Source: Nocardioides sp. (GTDB lineage: Bacteria; Actinomycetota; Actinomycetes; Propionibacteriales; Nocardioidaceae). Taken from it: a stretch of 56,763 nt of DNA. How positions within the stretch are numbered: the stretch's first letter is position 1; every line of letters starts with the position of its first letter. The notes under the pieces were generated by a model. It was given only the letters and a program-made list of their open reading frames with translations. It searched no databases and was not told the origin of the DNA. Of this stretch, positions 43,703-52,241 are shown in pieces. Position numbers and translations under genes: made by a program. The stretch lies in assembly GCA_025924815.1 (NCBI GenBank), contig JAICHQ010000011.1, positions 1 through 56,763 on the forward strand. Direction: 5' to 3'.

Positions 43703-44284
43703 CTACTGTCGCGAGCTGTTGGCGGTGCGGCCCTTGACGACGCCGACGAACGCCTGGGTGGTGTCGTCGTCGCGCTTGCGGAGCCAGACCAGGGCGACGG
43801 TGGTCGGTGGCAGGTCGGTGACCTCGCGCCGGACGACGTCCTTGCGCCGGAAGAGACGGGCCACCGACTCCGGCACGACGACGATGCCGGTGCCCGCGGC
43901 CACTGTCTCGACGGCCTCCCGCTCCGACATCTCCGGCCAGGCCAGCTGTTCGGCGGCGGGTCGCCAGCCCGACGCGTGTGGCCGTACCAGCTGCTCGTCG
44001 ACGAGGTCGTCGAGGGTGACCGTGTCGGCCGCGGCGACGAAGTGCTCGCGGCTGGCCACGACAACCGGCCGCTCGTCGTACAGCCGGACGCAGTGGAGCC
44101 CCTCGGAGTCCACCGGCAGCCGGACCAGGGCCAGGTCGACCTCACCCCGGCGTACGACGTCCACCTGCTCGGCCTCCGTGACCGGGACCAGCTCGAGCGG
44201 GCCACGCCGCTGGCCGCGCCACGCCCGCGCCCACTTGTCGGGTGTGGTCCCGGTGACGAACGCGACGCTCAGCGGGTCCACCAT
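43703..44284 (-). CDS. LysR substrate-binding domain protein lacking HTH
   Basis: A 193-residue protein made of a LysR-type effector-binding domain only: LSVAFVTGTTPDKWARAW at the start, GEVDLALVRLP, LYDERPVVVASREHF and VAAGTGIVVVPESVARLF. The DNA-binding winged helix is absent and there is no upstream remnant within the 55 bp to the next gene; ATG 44284 fits a TAGGTT box 7 nt upstream. Similar stand-alone domains are common in actinobacteria, so this is probably a genuine protein rather than a truncation. Ligand and mode of action unknown. Confidence 0.85.
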   Translation of the reverse strand: MVDPLSVAFVTGTTPDKWARAWRGQRRGPLELVPVTEAEQVDVVRRGEVDLALVRLPVDSEGLHCVRLYDERPVVVASREHFVAAADTVTLDDLVDEQLVRPHASGWRPAAEQLAWPEMSEREAVETVAAGTGIVVVPESVARLFRRKDVVRREVTDLPPTTVALVWLRKRDDDTTQAFVGVVKGRTANSSRQ

Positions 44285-44341
44285 GGTGAGGAACCTAGTG
44301 TCGTGGGTCAGCCTGGATGACCCACGGCATCAGGTCCGCCA

Positions 44342-45700
44342 TCAGGGCTTGGGTAGCGTGATCGTCACCCGACGGTTGGCGATGCGGCCGTCGCGGGTGG
44401 CGTTGGAGGCGATCGGGTCGGCCTCTCCGTGACCCGTGGAGACGATGTCGACGTCGACACCGATGAGCCGCGACCCGAGGTAGTTCGACACGGCCGTGGC
44501 GCGGCGCTGCGAGAGCACCTGGCCGTAGGCGGCGGAGCCGAGGTTGTCGGTGTAGCCGTCGACGTAGATCTTGCCGGTCAGGTGTGCAGCGCGCACCTCC
44601 TGGGCGACCTTGTCGATGGTCTTCTTCGCCTGCGGCGACAACGACGAGCTGTTGAACGCGAAGGCGAGGCCGGACTTCAGCGTGACGTTGGGCTTGCGCG
44701 TCGGCCCGCTCGTCGGGTTGCCCTCGGTGACGGTGGGTGCCTCCGACGACGTCGCCGTGGCGGACGGAGACGCGCTGGGCGAGGCGGTGTGTGACGGCGT
44801 GGGCGTGGGCGTGGTCGTCGACGGCGCTGCCTGGTTGTCACTCGGCGCACCCTGGACGACGTACCACGCGCCACCGGCGACCAGGAGGAGCAGCGCCAGC
44901 AGGAGCGGGACGAGCAGGCGTCCCCGTCGTCGCGGAGGCTCCCCCTCGGTGAGCGCCGCAGGCTCGGGCTCCGGGGGAGCGGGAGGAGCCAGGGTCAGCT
45001 CGGGCCGGGCGAGCTCGTAGGTGGTGAAGCCGGCGCCGACCGGGGCGATGAACGCCGACTGGACCTCGCTCAGCGACATCTCCAGCGGGTCGACGTGCAA
45101 CCCCATGGCCCGCTTGAGCAGGGCCGCCGGGAAGCTCAGCGTGACGTCGTGCACCTGCAGGTCGTCGTGCCGCACGGCCACCCGTACCGGCATGTTCAGA
45201 CGGATGGCGGGCTGGGTCTCCTGGGCCTTCTCGCGCCAGACGGACATCACGTTGCGCTGCTCGGTGACCGGCTCGTCCCACATCGGGTGGATGCCGGGGT
45301 CGGGGACCGGACGCTCGGGAACGGCCGGCGTCGTCGTCGCCTCCGGCTCGGTGTCTCCCTCCTCGAAGAGGTCGTCCTGGACTCGCGCCTCGTCGATCAC
45401 CAGACCGAAGCCGATGTGCCGCGTGCGCGACTCGAAGCTCAGCCCGGGAAACCGCTCGCGGGTCCGGGTCAGCATCCGGTGGATCTCGTCGCGACCGCGG
45501 CAGGAGAAGTCCATGTTCTCCGCCGAGACCGTGGTGCCGTCGCCACAGACCGCGAGCACCCCGAGGTCGTCGCCGGCCCTCAGTGCGTCGAGCAGCCGGA
45601 TGGCCGGGCTGTCACTGTGTGATTCCCCGTCCTCACGAGCGACTCGTCGTGCCACGTCATTCGTCTCTTCCCACGACGCTTTGAGCGCGCGTTCCCCCAT
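44342..45700 (-). CDS. membrane protein with SnoaL-like N-domain and OmpA peptidoglycan-binding C-domain
   Basis: A 452-residue fusion. Residues 30-112 look SnoaL/NTF2-like (AIRLLDALRAGDDLGVLAVCGDG, RGRDEIHRMLTRTRERFPGL). A second region of unknown type (150-235) follows, then a basic stretch and one membrane helix (261-283). A Thr/Ser/Pro-rich linker (290-330) leads to an OmpA-like domain (338-450) with DGYTDNLGSAAYGQVLSQRR and NRRVTITL. The topology suggests a cytoplasmic N-terminal sensor anchored to the peptidoglycan outside. Function unknown. Confidence 0.85.
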   Translation of the reverse strand: MGERALKASWEETNDVARRVAREDGESHSDSPAIRLLDALRAGDDLGVLAVCGDGTTVSAENMDFSCRGRDEIHRMLTRTRERFPGLSFESRTRHIGFGLVIDEARVQDDLFEEGDTEPEATTTPAVPERPVPDPGIHPMWDEPVTEQRNVMSVWREKAQETQPAIRLNMPVRVAVRHDDLQVHDVTLSFPAALLKRAMGLHVDPLEMSLSEVQSAFIAPVGAGFTTYELARPELTLAPPAPPEPEPAALTEGEPPRRRGRLLVPLLLALLLLVAGGAWYVVQGAPSDNQAAPSTTTPTPTPSHTASPSASPSATATSSEAPTVTEGNPTSGPTRKPNVTLKSGLAFAFNSSSLSPQAKKTIDKVAQEVRAAHLTGKIYVDGYTDNLGSAAYGQVLSQRRATAVSNYLGSRLIGVDVDIVSTGHGEADPIASNATRDGRIANRRVTITLPKP

Positions 45701-45900
45701 GTCACTTCCCCCCGTTTCGCATCCCCCTGCGAAAGTACCCCCGCCAAGAGTGACGGGAGGTCGCTTTCATGACAACGACCAACTCGTCGCTCTGATCACG
45801 TCTGGGACCAGAGTGACAGGTGGTGAGCAAAATCCGATCCAGCACCCCATCAGGCGCCCCGAACGGCCCCGGAACACAGGGTGCCTCGCGGTGCCGCCCG

Positions 45901-45925
45901 AGCCCAGGGCCCTTGGTCCCGGGCT
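45901..45925 (-). terminator. terminator hairpin downstream of tRNA-Leu
   Basis: A 25-nt stem-loop with 10 of 11 pairs (AGCCC...GGGCT outer, GGGCC...GGTCC inner) and a CTT loop, 20 nt beyond the tRNA 3' end on the minus strand. No long U-tract follows. Confidence 0.5.
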
Positions 45926-45945
45926 GGCGCCAGGAGGTCTCCCGG

Positions 45946-46031
45946 TGTCCGAGGGGGGACTTGAACCCCCACGCCCTAATACGGGCACTAGCACCTCAAG
46001 CTAGCGCGTCTGCCAATTCCGCCACCCGGAC
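45946..46031 (-). tRNA. tRNA-Leu (anticodon GAG)
   Basis: An 86-nt tRNA on the minus strand. Acceptor arms GTCCGGG and CTCGGAC pair (one G-T), the discriminator is A and CCA is not encoded. The anticodon loop TTGAGGT is held by CTAGC/GCTAG, giving anticodon GAG at 45997-45995, reading CTC and CTT codons. A long variable arm (GCCC/GGGC) and the TGGCGGAATTGGCAGACG D-arm are typical of tRNA-Leu. The flanks 45701-45900 and 46032-46178 hold no further gene. Confidence 0.97.
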
Positions 46032-46178
46032 GAGTGCGGAGGGAACTCTAGCAACCGAGAGCCCCGAGACTCACATCGGCAACCAGGCCGCGGCTCCTCG
46101 TCACGAGGGCCCGTCGGAGGGTCGTCCACGGGTCCTCGCGGGGGGCGACGGACCCGCTGCTGATGCCAGGATGGAGGC

Positions 46179-47525
46179 ATGGCCGACGACATGGCGCAGA
46201 CCCCGACCGGTACGGCGTACGAGCCCTCCTACGACCCGGCGGCTGAGGTCGTGGACCTGTGCCGCGACCTGATCCGGATCGACACGAGCAACTACGGCGA
46301 CGGGTCCGGGCCGGGCGAGCGCAAGGCGGCCGAGCACGTGGCCGGCCTGCTCGGTGAGGTCGGGATCGAGTCGGAGCTGTTCGAGCGCGAGTCCGGCCGG
46401 ACGTCGCTCGTCGCGCAGTGGGGAGGGACGCCGGGTGGACAGGGAGCCCTGTTGCTGCACGGTCATCTGGACGTCGTCCCCGCGGAGGCCGACGACTGGC
46501 AGGTCGACCCGTTCTCGGGAGAGATCCAGGACGGCTACGTGTGGGGGCGTGGTGCGGTCGACATGAAGGACTTCGACGCGATGCTGCTCTCGGTGGTCCG
46601 GGCACGCACCCGGGCGGGTGCCGTGCCCGAGCGTCCCGTCGTCCTGTGCTTCACCGCCGACGAGGAGGCCGGCGGCCGGAACGGCGCGCAGGTGCTGGTC
46701 GAGGAGCACCGCGAGCACCTGGCGCACTGCTCCGAGGCGGTCGGCGAGGTGGGCGGCTTCAGCACCACGATCCGCGGGCATCGGCTCTACCTGATCGAGG
46801 CGGCCGAGAAGGGCATGGCCTGGATGCGGCTGACCGCGCGCGGACGGGCCGGTCACGGCTCGATGATGAACGACCACAACGCCGTCACCCGGCTCACGGC
46901 CGCGGTGGCGCGCATCGGGGCGTACGAGTGGCCGGTGCGGCTGACCCCGACGATGGAGACCTTGCTGGCCGTGGTCGGCGAGATCGCCGGGACCGAGGCG
47001 ACGCCGGACAACGCCGAGGCGCTCGTGGAGGAGTTCGGTGGTGCGGCGCGGATGATGGGCGCGGCGATCCGGAACACCGCCAACCCCACGATGCTCGCGG
47101 CCGGCTACAAGGTGAACGTCATCCCGACCGAGGCGACGGCCCATGTCGACGGCCGGTTCCTGCCGGGCTACGAGGACGAGTTCTTCGACACGATCGCCGC
47201 GCTGTGCGGCGAGGGCGTCGAGCGCAGCCACGTCTCGCACCAGCAGACCTGGGAGACGCCGTACGACGGCGACCTGGTCGGTGCGATGACCCGCTGCCTG
47301 CTGGCCGAGGATGCGGGCGCCCGGGTCGCGCCGTACCTGATGAGCGGTGGGACCGACGCCAAGCACTTCAATGCGCTCGGGCTGCGCAGCTACGGGTTCA
47401 CGCCGTTGCGGCTGCCGGCCGACCTGGACTTCACCGCGCTGTTCCACGGCGTCGACGAGCGGGTGCCGGTCGACGCCCTGGAGTTCGGGGCGCGGGTCCT
47501 CGACCGGTTCCTCGGGGAGGTCTGA
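46179..47525 (+). CDS. M20 family metallopeptidase
   Basis: A 448-residue di-zinc peptidase of the ArgE/DapE/ACY1/CPG2 family. Metal-binding and catalytic residues are visible: HGHLDVV (His96, Asp98), GAVDMKDF (Asp128), DEEAGG (Glu162-Glu163), and SGGTDAKHF near the C-terminus (final His ligand). It is typical of actinobacterial peptidases that cleave small peptides or N-acyl amino acids; the substrate is unknown. ATG at 46179 follows GGAGG. The neighbour DUF5703 is convergent and a usual companion. Confidence 0.93.
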   Translation: MADDMAQTPTGTAYEPSYDPAAEVVDLCRDLIRIDTSNYGDGSGPGERKAAEHVAGLLGEVGIESELFERESGRTSLVAQWGGTPGGQGALLLHGHLDVVPAEADDWQVDPFSGEIQDGYVWGRGAVDMKDFDAMLLSVVRARTRAGAVPERPVVLCFTADEEAGGRNGAQVLVEEHREHLAHCSEAVGEVGGFSTTIRGHRLYLIEAAEKGMAWMRLTARGRAGHGSMMNDHNAVTRLTAAVARIGAYEWPVRLTPTMETLLAVVGEIAGTEATPDNAEALVEEFGGAARMMGAAIRNTANPTMLAAGYKVNVIPTEATAHVDGRFLPGYEDEFFDTIAALCGEGVERSHVSHQQTWETPYDGDLVGAMTRCLLAEDAGARVAPYLMSGGTDAKHFNALGLRSYGFTPLRLPADLDFTALFHGVDERVPVDALEFGARVLDRFLGEV

Positions 47526-47549
47526 GCCGGCGGACGGGAGGGCCCGGAC

Positions 47550-47789
47550 TCAGGTGAGGGTGGGCCGCATCCGGATGATCTTGCGGCGCAGGACGACCCG
47601 ACGCGTGCCGTCGGGGCCGATGCGCACCCGGTCGAGCTCCCAACCACCGTGCTCGGCTCGTTCGGCGAGCATCGTGGTCACGACGTGGCGCGAGAAGTCG
47701 CGGGCGATGGTGAGCCGCTCGAACTCCCACTCCACCACCCGAGACGGCTGACGACGCCCGCTCCAGCCGGAGATCAGGGCGGCGGTCAC
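47550..47789 (-). CDS. DUF5703 family protein
   Basis: A 79-residue protein with VVEWEFERLTIARDFSR, then ERAEHGGWELDRVRIGPDGTRRVVLRRKIIR. This matches the small actinobacterial DUF5703 family, of unknown function, which is commonly found between an M20 peptidase and an aldo/keto reductase, as here. GTG at 47789 lies 3 bp from the stop of the aldo/keto reductase gene, so it is cotranscribed with it. The real start might be later (at the VVEWEF segment). Confidence 0.8.
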   Translation of the reverse strand: MTAALISGWSGRRQPSRVVEWEFERLTIARDFSRHVVTTMLAERAEHGGWELDRVRIGPDGTRRVVLRRKIIRMRPTLT

Positions 47790-47792
47790 CGC

Positions 47793-48740
47793 TCAGTCCT
47801 CCGAGACGTCGTCGAGCGCGGCGACGATCTCCGGGGGCAGGGTCAGCTCCTCGGTGCCGAGGGCGGCGAGCAGCTGCTTGGCGGTGCGGGCGCCGACGAT
47901 CGGGGCGACGACGCCGGGACGGTCGCGGACCCAGGTCAGCGCCACCTCGGTCATGGACCAGCCGAGGCCGTCGGCGGCCTTGGCGACCGCCTCGATCACC
48001 GATTGGCAGCGGGCGTCGAGGTAGCGCTCGATGATCCGGCCGAAGGACTCCGACGCGCCACGCGAGTCCGACGGGATGCCGTTGCGGTACTTGCCGGTCA
48101 GGACCCCGTGACCGAGCGGCGACCACGGCAGGATCCCGATCCCGAGGGCCGCGGCCGCGGGGACGACGTCCGCCTCGATGGCACGGTTGACCAGGGAGTA
48201 CTCCATCTGCGTCGACGCCAGCACGGCTCGCCCCGGCACCGCGCGCTGCCAGGTCCCTGCCTGTGCGGTCTGCCATCCGGTGTAGTTCGAGATGCCGACG
48301 TACGCCGCGCGGCCGGTCGCGACCGCGTGGTCGAGCACGGTCAGGGTCTCCTCGATCGGGACTCCGTCGACCCAGGTGTGGACCTGCCAGAGATCGACGT
48401 GGTCGACGCCGAGCCGGCGTAGAGATGCGTCGAGGTCGGCCAGCAGCCGACCTCGGGAGGCGTACGTCTCGCGCTCGCCCCGGCGGCGCGAGATGCCCCC
48501 CTTGGTCGCGATCACCACGTCGTCACGCGCGACGACGTCTCCGATCAGCCGGCCGATCAGCTCCTCCGACGCACCGTCGACGTACGCCGCGGCGGTGTCG
48601 ACCAGGGTGCCGCCGGCCTCGGTGAAGGCGGCCAGCTGGTCGCGGGCCTCGTGCTCATCGGTCTCGCGCCCCCACGACATCGTGCCCAGGCCGAGCCGCG
48701 AGACCGTCAGGCCCGTGGCGCCGACCGACCGCTGGTGCAT
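47793..48740 (-). CDS. aldo/keto reductase
   Basis: A 315-residue TIM-barrel oxidoreductase. It starts MHQRSVGATGLTVSRLGLGTMSWG, has the VDTAAAYVDGASEELIG region with the catalytic Asp and Tyr, VIATKGG (Lys), WQVHTWVDGVP (His) and the NADPH-binding IVGARTAKQLLAAL near the end. It resembles the YghZ/Kvbeta-type general reductases. Start at 48740 is the conserved one; the upstream open frame is not conserved. Followed in operon by DUF5703. Confidence 0.92.
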   Translation of the reverse strand: MHQRSVGATGLTVSRLGLGTMSWGRETDEHEARDQLAAFTEAGGTLVDTAAAYVDGASEELIGRLIGDVVARDDVVIATKGGISRRRGERETYASRGRLLADLDASLRRLGVDHVDLWQVHTWVDGVPIEETLTVLDHAVATGRAAYVGISNYTGWQTAQAGTWQRAVPGRAVLASTQMEYSLVNRAIEADVVPAAAALGIGILPWSPLGHGVLTGKYRNGIPSDSRGASESFGRIIERYLDARCQSVIEAVAKAADGLGWSMTEVALTWVRDRPGVVAPIVGARTAKQLLAALGTEELTLPPEIVAALDDVSED

Positions 48741-48812
48741 GCGGACAAACGTAGCCGGTCGGGACGGATCAGGGGGTGCTACCACCCGGGTCGGGCCACA
48801 GGGGCGGGCGCA

Positions 48813-48826
48813 CGACACTAGTGTCG
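48813..48826 (+). promoter_or_regulatory. palindromic -10 region of uppP
   Basis: CGACACTAGTGTCG is a perfect 14-bp palindrome whose centre holds TAGTGT (48819-48824), a fair -10 for uppP, with a 38-nt leader before the ATG at 48863. It carries the CACTAGnnT form found at four other promoters in the window. Whether the palindrome itself is an operator is unknown. Confidence 0.4.
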
Positions 48827-48862
48827 GGCCCGCGCCCGGATCCCGACTGACGAAAGCAGCCG

Positions 48863-49690
48863 ATGAACTACTTCGACGCGATCATCCTGGGGATCGTGGA
48901 GGGGCTCACCGAGTTCCTCCCCGTCTCGAGCACGGGCCACCTGACGATCACCGAGAAGATCCTCGGCCTCCAGGTCGACGATCCCGCGGTGACCGGCTTC
49001 ACCGCCGTCATCCAGATGGGGGCGATCCTGGCCGTGATCGTCTACTTCGCCCGCGACATCTGGAGCATCGTCCGCACCTGGACCCTGGGCCTGGTCAAGC
49101 CCGAGTACCGCGGTCATCGCGACTTCCGCATGGGCTGGTACGTCATCCTCGGCACCATCCCCGTGGGGATCGTCGGGCTGCTGGCGCGGAACGTCATCAA
49201 GAACGACCTGCGATCGCTGTGGGTCGTGGCGATCGCGCTGATCGGGTGGAGCGCGGTGATGTGGGCCGCGGAGCGCGCGGCCAGTCAGGCCCGCTCCGAG
49301 AAGGCCCTGAACCTGACCGATGCGATCGTGGTCGGCGTCGTGCAGTGCATCTCGTTGATCCCGGGTGTCTCGCGCTCGGGTGCCACGATCTCGGCGGGTC
49401 TCTTCCGCGGGCTCGACCGGGTGGCGGCCACCCGCCTGTCGTTCTTCCTGTCCATCCCCGCCCTGCTGGCCGCCGGGGTCTTCGAGCTCAAGGACGCCTT
49501 GGGCGGCGAGATCGGTGTCGGCGAGACGCTGGTCGGGACCGTGGTCGCGTTCGTCGTCGCGTACGCCTCGGTCGCGTGGCTGCTGCGGTTCGTGGCCCAC
49601 CACCCGATCACGTGGTTCGTGCCCTACCGCATCGCGCTCGGCGCCGTACTCCTGGTGCTGCTGGCCGGCGGGGTCATGTCGGCGACCTGA
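48863..49690 (+). CDS. uppP: undecaprenyl-diphosphate phosphatase UppP (BacA)
   Basis: A 275-residue membrane enzyme that recycles the undecaprenyl carrier of peptidoglycan and wall polymers by dephosphorylating undecaprenyl diphosphate; it confers bacitracin resistance. It has the signature EGLTEFLPVSSTGH (13-26) and PGVSRSGAT with the catalytic Arg and Ser, plus about eight membrane helices. The stop is immediately followed by a two-copy repeat leading to the convergent corA gene. Confidence 0.95.
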   Translation: MNYFDAIILGIVEGLTEFLPVSSTGHLTITEKILGLQVDDPAVTGFTAVIQMGAILAVIVYFARDIWSIVRTWTLGLVKPEYRGHRDFRMGWYVILGTIPVGIVGLLARNVIKNDLRSLWVVAIALIGWSAVMWAAERAASQARSEKALNLTDAIVVGVVQCISLIPGVSRSGATISAGLFRGLDRVAATRLSFFLSIPALLAAGVFELKDALGGEIGVGETLVGTVVAFVVAYASVAWLLRFVAHHPITWFVPYRIALGAVLLVLLAGGVMSAT

Positions 49691-49813
49691 GGTGAGCCGG
49701 GACCCGTTCCTGCCCGGCAAATCGATCCTCACCCACCGGTCCCTGCGTCGACCCGGACTGGCGGTGAGCCGGGACCCGTTCCCGCCCCTCAAACCGATCC
49801 CTACCCACCGCTC
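49691..49813. repeat. two-copy direct repeat, about 51 bp each
   Basis: GGTGAGCCGGGACCCGTTCC followed by a variable centre and ending CCCACCGGTCC occurs at 49691, then again at 49763 with point changes (CCCACCGCTCC end). Spacing is 72 bp. It fills the gap between the convergent uppP and corA genes and has REP-like features. Confidence 0.75.
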
Positions 49814-49817
49814 CGCA

Positions 49818-50798
49818 TCACAGCCAGCCGGAGCGCTTGAACCACACCCAGAGGACGATGCCCAGGCCCGCCATCAGGGCGATGGCGTAGGGGTAGCCGT
49901 AGGTCCACGACAGCTCGGGCATGTGCTGGAAGTTCATCCCGTAGATCCCGGCGATCAGGGTCGGCACGACCACGATCGCCGCGCCCGCCGAGATCTTGCG
50001 CATGTCCTCGTTCTGCTGCACCGAGATCTGGGCCAGATGGGCGTCGAACGCGGTGGACAGGAGCTGGTCGAGCCCGTCGACGGTCTCGGCGACGCGGTTG
50101 AGGTGGTCGAGCACGTCGCGGAAGAAGGGCGCCGACGCCTCGTCGATCCCCGGCACGGCGCCGGTCGCGAACCGGCGCATGGGCTCGCGCAGCGGCAGCA
50201 CCGCCCGACGTGCCTCCGCGATCTCCCGCTTCAGGGTGTAGATGCGGGCCGAGTCGTTGGTGCGCTCGGTGGAGAAGACGGAGGTCTCGACCTCGTCCAC
50301 GTCCTCCTCCAGGGACGACATGACCGACAGGTAGCCGTCCACGATCCGGTCGCAGACCGCGTACACGACCGCCGAGGGCCCGTGTGTGAGCACGGAGGAC
50401 TTGGCCTCGAGGTCGCGGCGCGCGCTGTGCAGCTCGGAGCCGGCCCCGTGCCGGACGCTGATCACGAAGTCCTGGCCGACGAACATGTTGATCTCGCCGG
50501 TCTCGACCGCGTCGTCCGCGTCGACGTACCACAGCGACTTCACAGTGAGGAAGATCGTGCCCTCATAGCGCTCGAGCTTGGGCCGCTGGTGCGCCCGGAA
50601 CGCGTCCTCGACGGCGAGCGGGTGGAGTCCGAACTCCTTCTCGACGGTGGCCAGCTCGTCCTCATTGGGCTCGTGGAGGCCGACCCACACGAAGTCGCCC
50701 GGCTCCGTCGCGAGCTTGCGGACGCGACCGAGCTCGCTGGGCGGCAGGTCGTCGACGATCCGCTTGCCCTGCCGGTAGACGGCGCTGTCGACGATCAC
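49818..50798 (-). CDS. corA: CorA family magnesium/cobalt transporter
   Basis: A 326-residue channel protein. A large cytoplasmic N-terminal domain with long coiled helices (LEEDVDEVETSVFS, IYTLKREIAEARRAVLPLREPM) is followed by two C-terminal membrane helices with the selectivity motif YGMNF between them, and a basic C-terminus. The family takes up Mg2+, Co2+ and Ni2+. GTG at 50798 lies 6 nt after TAGCGT (minus strand), so there is no leader to hold a Mg riboswitch. Convergent with uppP. Confidence 0.93.
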   Translation of the reverse strand: MIVDSAVYRQGKRIVDDLPPSELGRVRKLATEPGDFVWVGLHEPNEDELATVEKEFGLHPLAVEDAFRAHQRPKLERYEGTIFLTVKSLWYVDADDAVETGEINMFVGQDFVISVRHGAGSELHSARRDLEAKSSVLTHGPSAVVYAVCDRIVDGYLSVMSSLEEDVDEVETSVFSTERTNDSARIYTLKREIAEARRAVLPLREPMRRFATGAVPGIDEASAPFFRDVLDHLNRVAETVDGLDQLLSTAFDAHLAQISVQQNEDMRKISAGAAIVVVPTLIAGIYGMNFQHMPELSWTYGYPYAIALMAGLGIVLWVWFKRSGWL

Positions 50799-50874
50799 AC
50801 CGCCACGCTAGACCCGGCCGAACGCCGTGAGGGGAGCCGCGCAGGGGCCGTCGCCGACGCCCTACCCTCGGGGC

Positions 50875-51594
50875 ATGGCCACGGTGATCCTGCTCCGGCA
50901 CGGGCGTACGTCCGCCAACGCCTCCGGAACCCTCGCCGGCCGCACCCCGGGCGTGCACCTCGACGAGCTCGGCCGTACCCAGGCGGAGCATGCCGGCGAC
51001 CGGCTCGCGGTCGTCCCTCTCGTCGAGCTGGTGTCCAGCCCGCTGGAGCGCTGCAAGGAGACCGCGCGTGCCGTCGCCCTCCGCCAGGCCGTGAAGGCCC
51101 GGGTGCGGCTCGACACGGGGATCACCGAGTGCGACTACGGCGAGTGGCAGGGCCGCCGGCTGCGTGACCTGGCCAGGCTCGCGCTGTGGAGGACCGTGCA
51201 GACCAACCCGTCCGCGGCGACGTTCCCCGGTGGTGAGTCCCTGCTCCGCATGCAGGCCCGGGCGGTCGACGCCGTACGCCGTCGCGACGCCGCGGTCACG
51301 ACCGCCCACGGAGCCGGCGCGGTGTGGCTCGCGGTCAGCCACGGCGACGTCATCAAGTCGATCCTCGCCGACGCGCTGGGCATGCACCTGGACCTGTTCC
51401 AGCGCATCCAGGTGGACCCCTCCTCCATCTCGGTGATCCGCTACACGGAGGCGCGTCCCTACGTCCTGTCGTCCAACACCCACGAGGGCGACCTGTCGTG
51501 GCTGGTCCCGAAGCCGGCGACCAAAGGCGGCCGGAGAAAGGCCGACCACGGGGCGGCCGTGGGGGGCGGTGCCGGCCCCGGGCGGCCGGTCTGA
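50875..51594 (+). CDS. histidine phosphatase family protein (MSMEG_4193-like)
   Basis: A 239-residue phosphoglycerate-mutase-like phosphatase: LLRHGRTSANASGTLAG (nucleophile His), SSPLERCKETA, ECDYGEWQG and VSHGDVIKS. It belongs to the actinobacterial family annotated as MSMEG_4193 phosphatase, which is nearly always upstream of DUF3090, SCO1664-like and mshC genes as here. Function in this row is not established; possible dephosphorylation of an inositol-phosphate compound related to mycothiol is inference. ATG 50875 lies 6 nt after TACCCT. Confidence 0.9.
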   Translation: MATVILLRHGRTSANASGTLAGRTPGVHLDELGRTQAEHAGDRLAVVPLVELVSSPLERCKETARAVALRQAVKARVRLDTGITECDYGEWQGRRLRDLARLALWRTVQTNPSAATFPGGESLLRMQARAVDAVRRRDAAVTTAHGAGAVWLAVSHGDVIKSILADALGMHLDLFQRIQVDPSSISVIRYTEARPYVLSSNTHEGDLSWLVPKPATKGGRRKADHGAAVGGGAGPGRPV

Positions 51595-51649
51595 ACCGGC
51601 CCCTCTCACCGTCGGCCGTGCCCCATCGGCGCCTGCATAAGGTGGAGCC

Positions 51650-52231
51650 ATGCCGGTGACCCACGAGTTCGACCCGCCCGAGCGCTTCGTAGCCGGGACC
51701 GTCGGCGAGCCGGGTGCACGCACGTTCTTCCTCCAGGCCCGCTCGGGTCCCCGTCTGGTCAGCGTGGCCCTGGAGAAGCAACAGGTCGCCGTGCTCGCCG
51801 AGCGCATCGACGAGCTTCTCGACGAGGTGATGGCCAGCGCCGGCAACGACACGCTGATCCCGGCCGTGGCGCCGGTCGGTCTCGACGACGCGGGCCCGCT
51901 GGAACAGCCCATCGACGAGCAGTTCCGTGCCGGCACCATGACGCTGTCCTGGGACCCCGCCATCGCCCGGGTCGTGATCGAGGTGTTCCCGCTGACCGAG
52001 CCCGCCGACGACGCGGCGCTGGGTGGGGAGGCGGAGGCAGGCGAGGAGAGCGAGCCCGACGAGATCTTCCTGGTGCGGCTCGAGGCCGGTCCGGCGCGGG
52101 CGTTCGTCAAGCGGGCGACCCTCGTGCTCGAGGCCGGTCGCCCCGACTGCCCGTTCTGTGGCAGCCCGATCGACCCCGACGGCCACCTGTGCGTGCGCGC
52201 CAACGGGTTCCGCCGCCGCGATCCGTCCTGA
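51650..52231 (+). CDS. DUF3090 family protein
   Basis: A 193-residue protein of the DUF3090 family: FDPPERFVAGTVGEPGARTFFLQAR, EKQQVAVLAERIDELL, and a C-terminal zinc-ribbon-like CPFCGSPIDPDGHLC. Function is unknown; the genes are conserved next to mshC in actinobacteria. It contains an acidic insertion at about residues 123-138 of low conservation. ATG at 51650 lies 6 nt after TAAGGT, suggesting its own leaderless promoter despite the tight gene order. Confidence 0.92.
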   Translation: MPVTHEFDPPERFVAGTVGEPGARTFFLQARSGPRLVSVALEKQQVAVLAERIDELLDEVMASAGNDTLIPAVAPVGLDDAGPLEQPIDEQFRAGTMTLSWDPAIARVVIEVFPLTEPADDAALGGEAEAGEESEPDEIFLVRLEAGPARAFVKRATLVLEAGRPDCPFCGSPIDPDGHLCVRANGFRRRDPS

Positions 52232-52241
52232 GGGTCCTGCA

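Noticed and set aside
50799..50874. Magnesium riboswitch for corA
   Set aside because: The corA start lies 6 nt after its -10 box, so there is no leader RNA.
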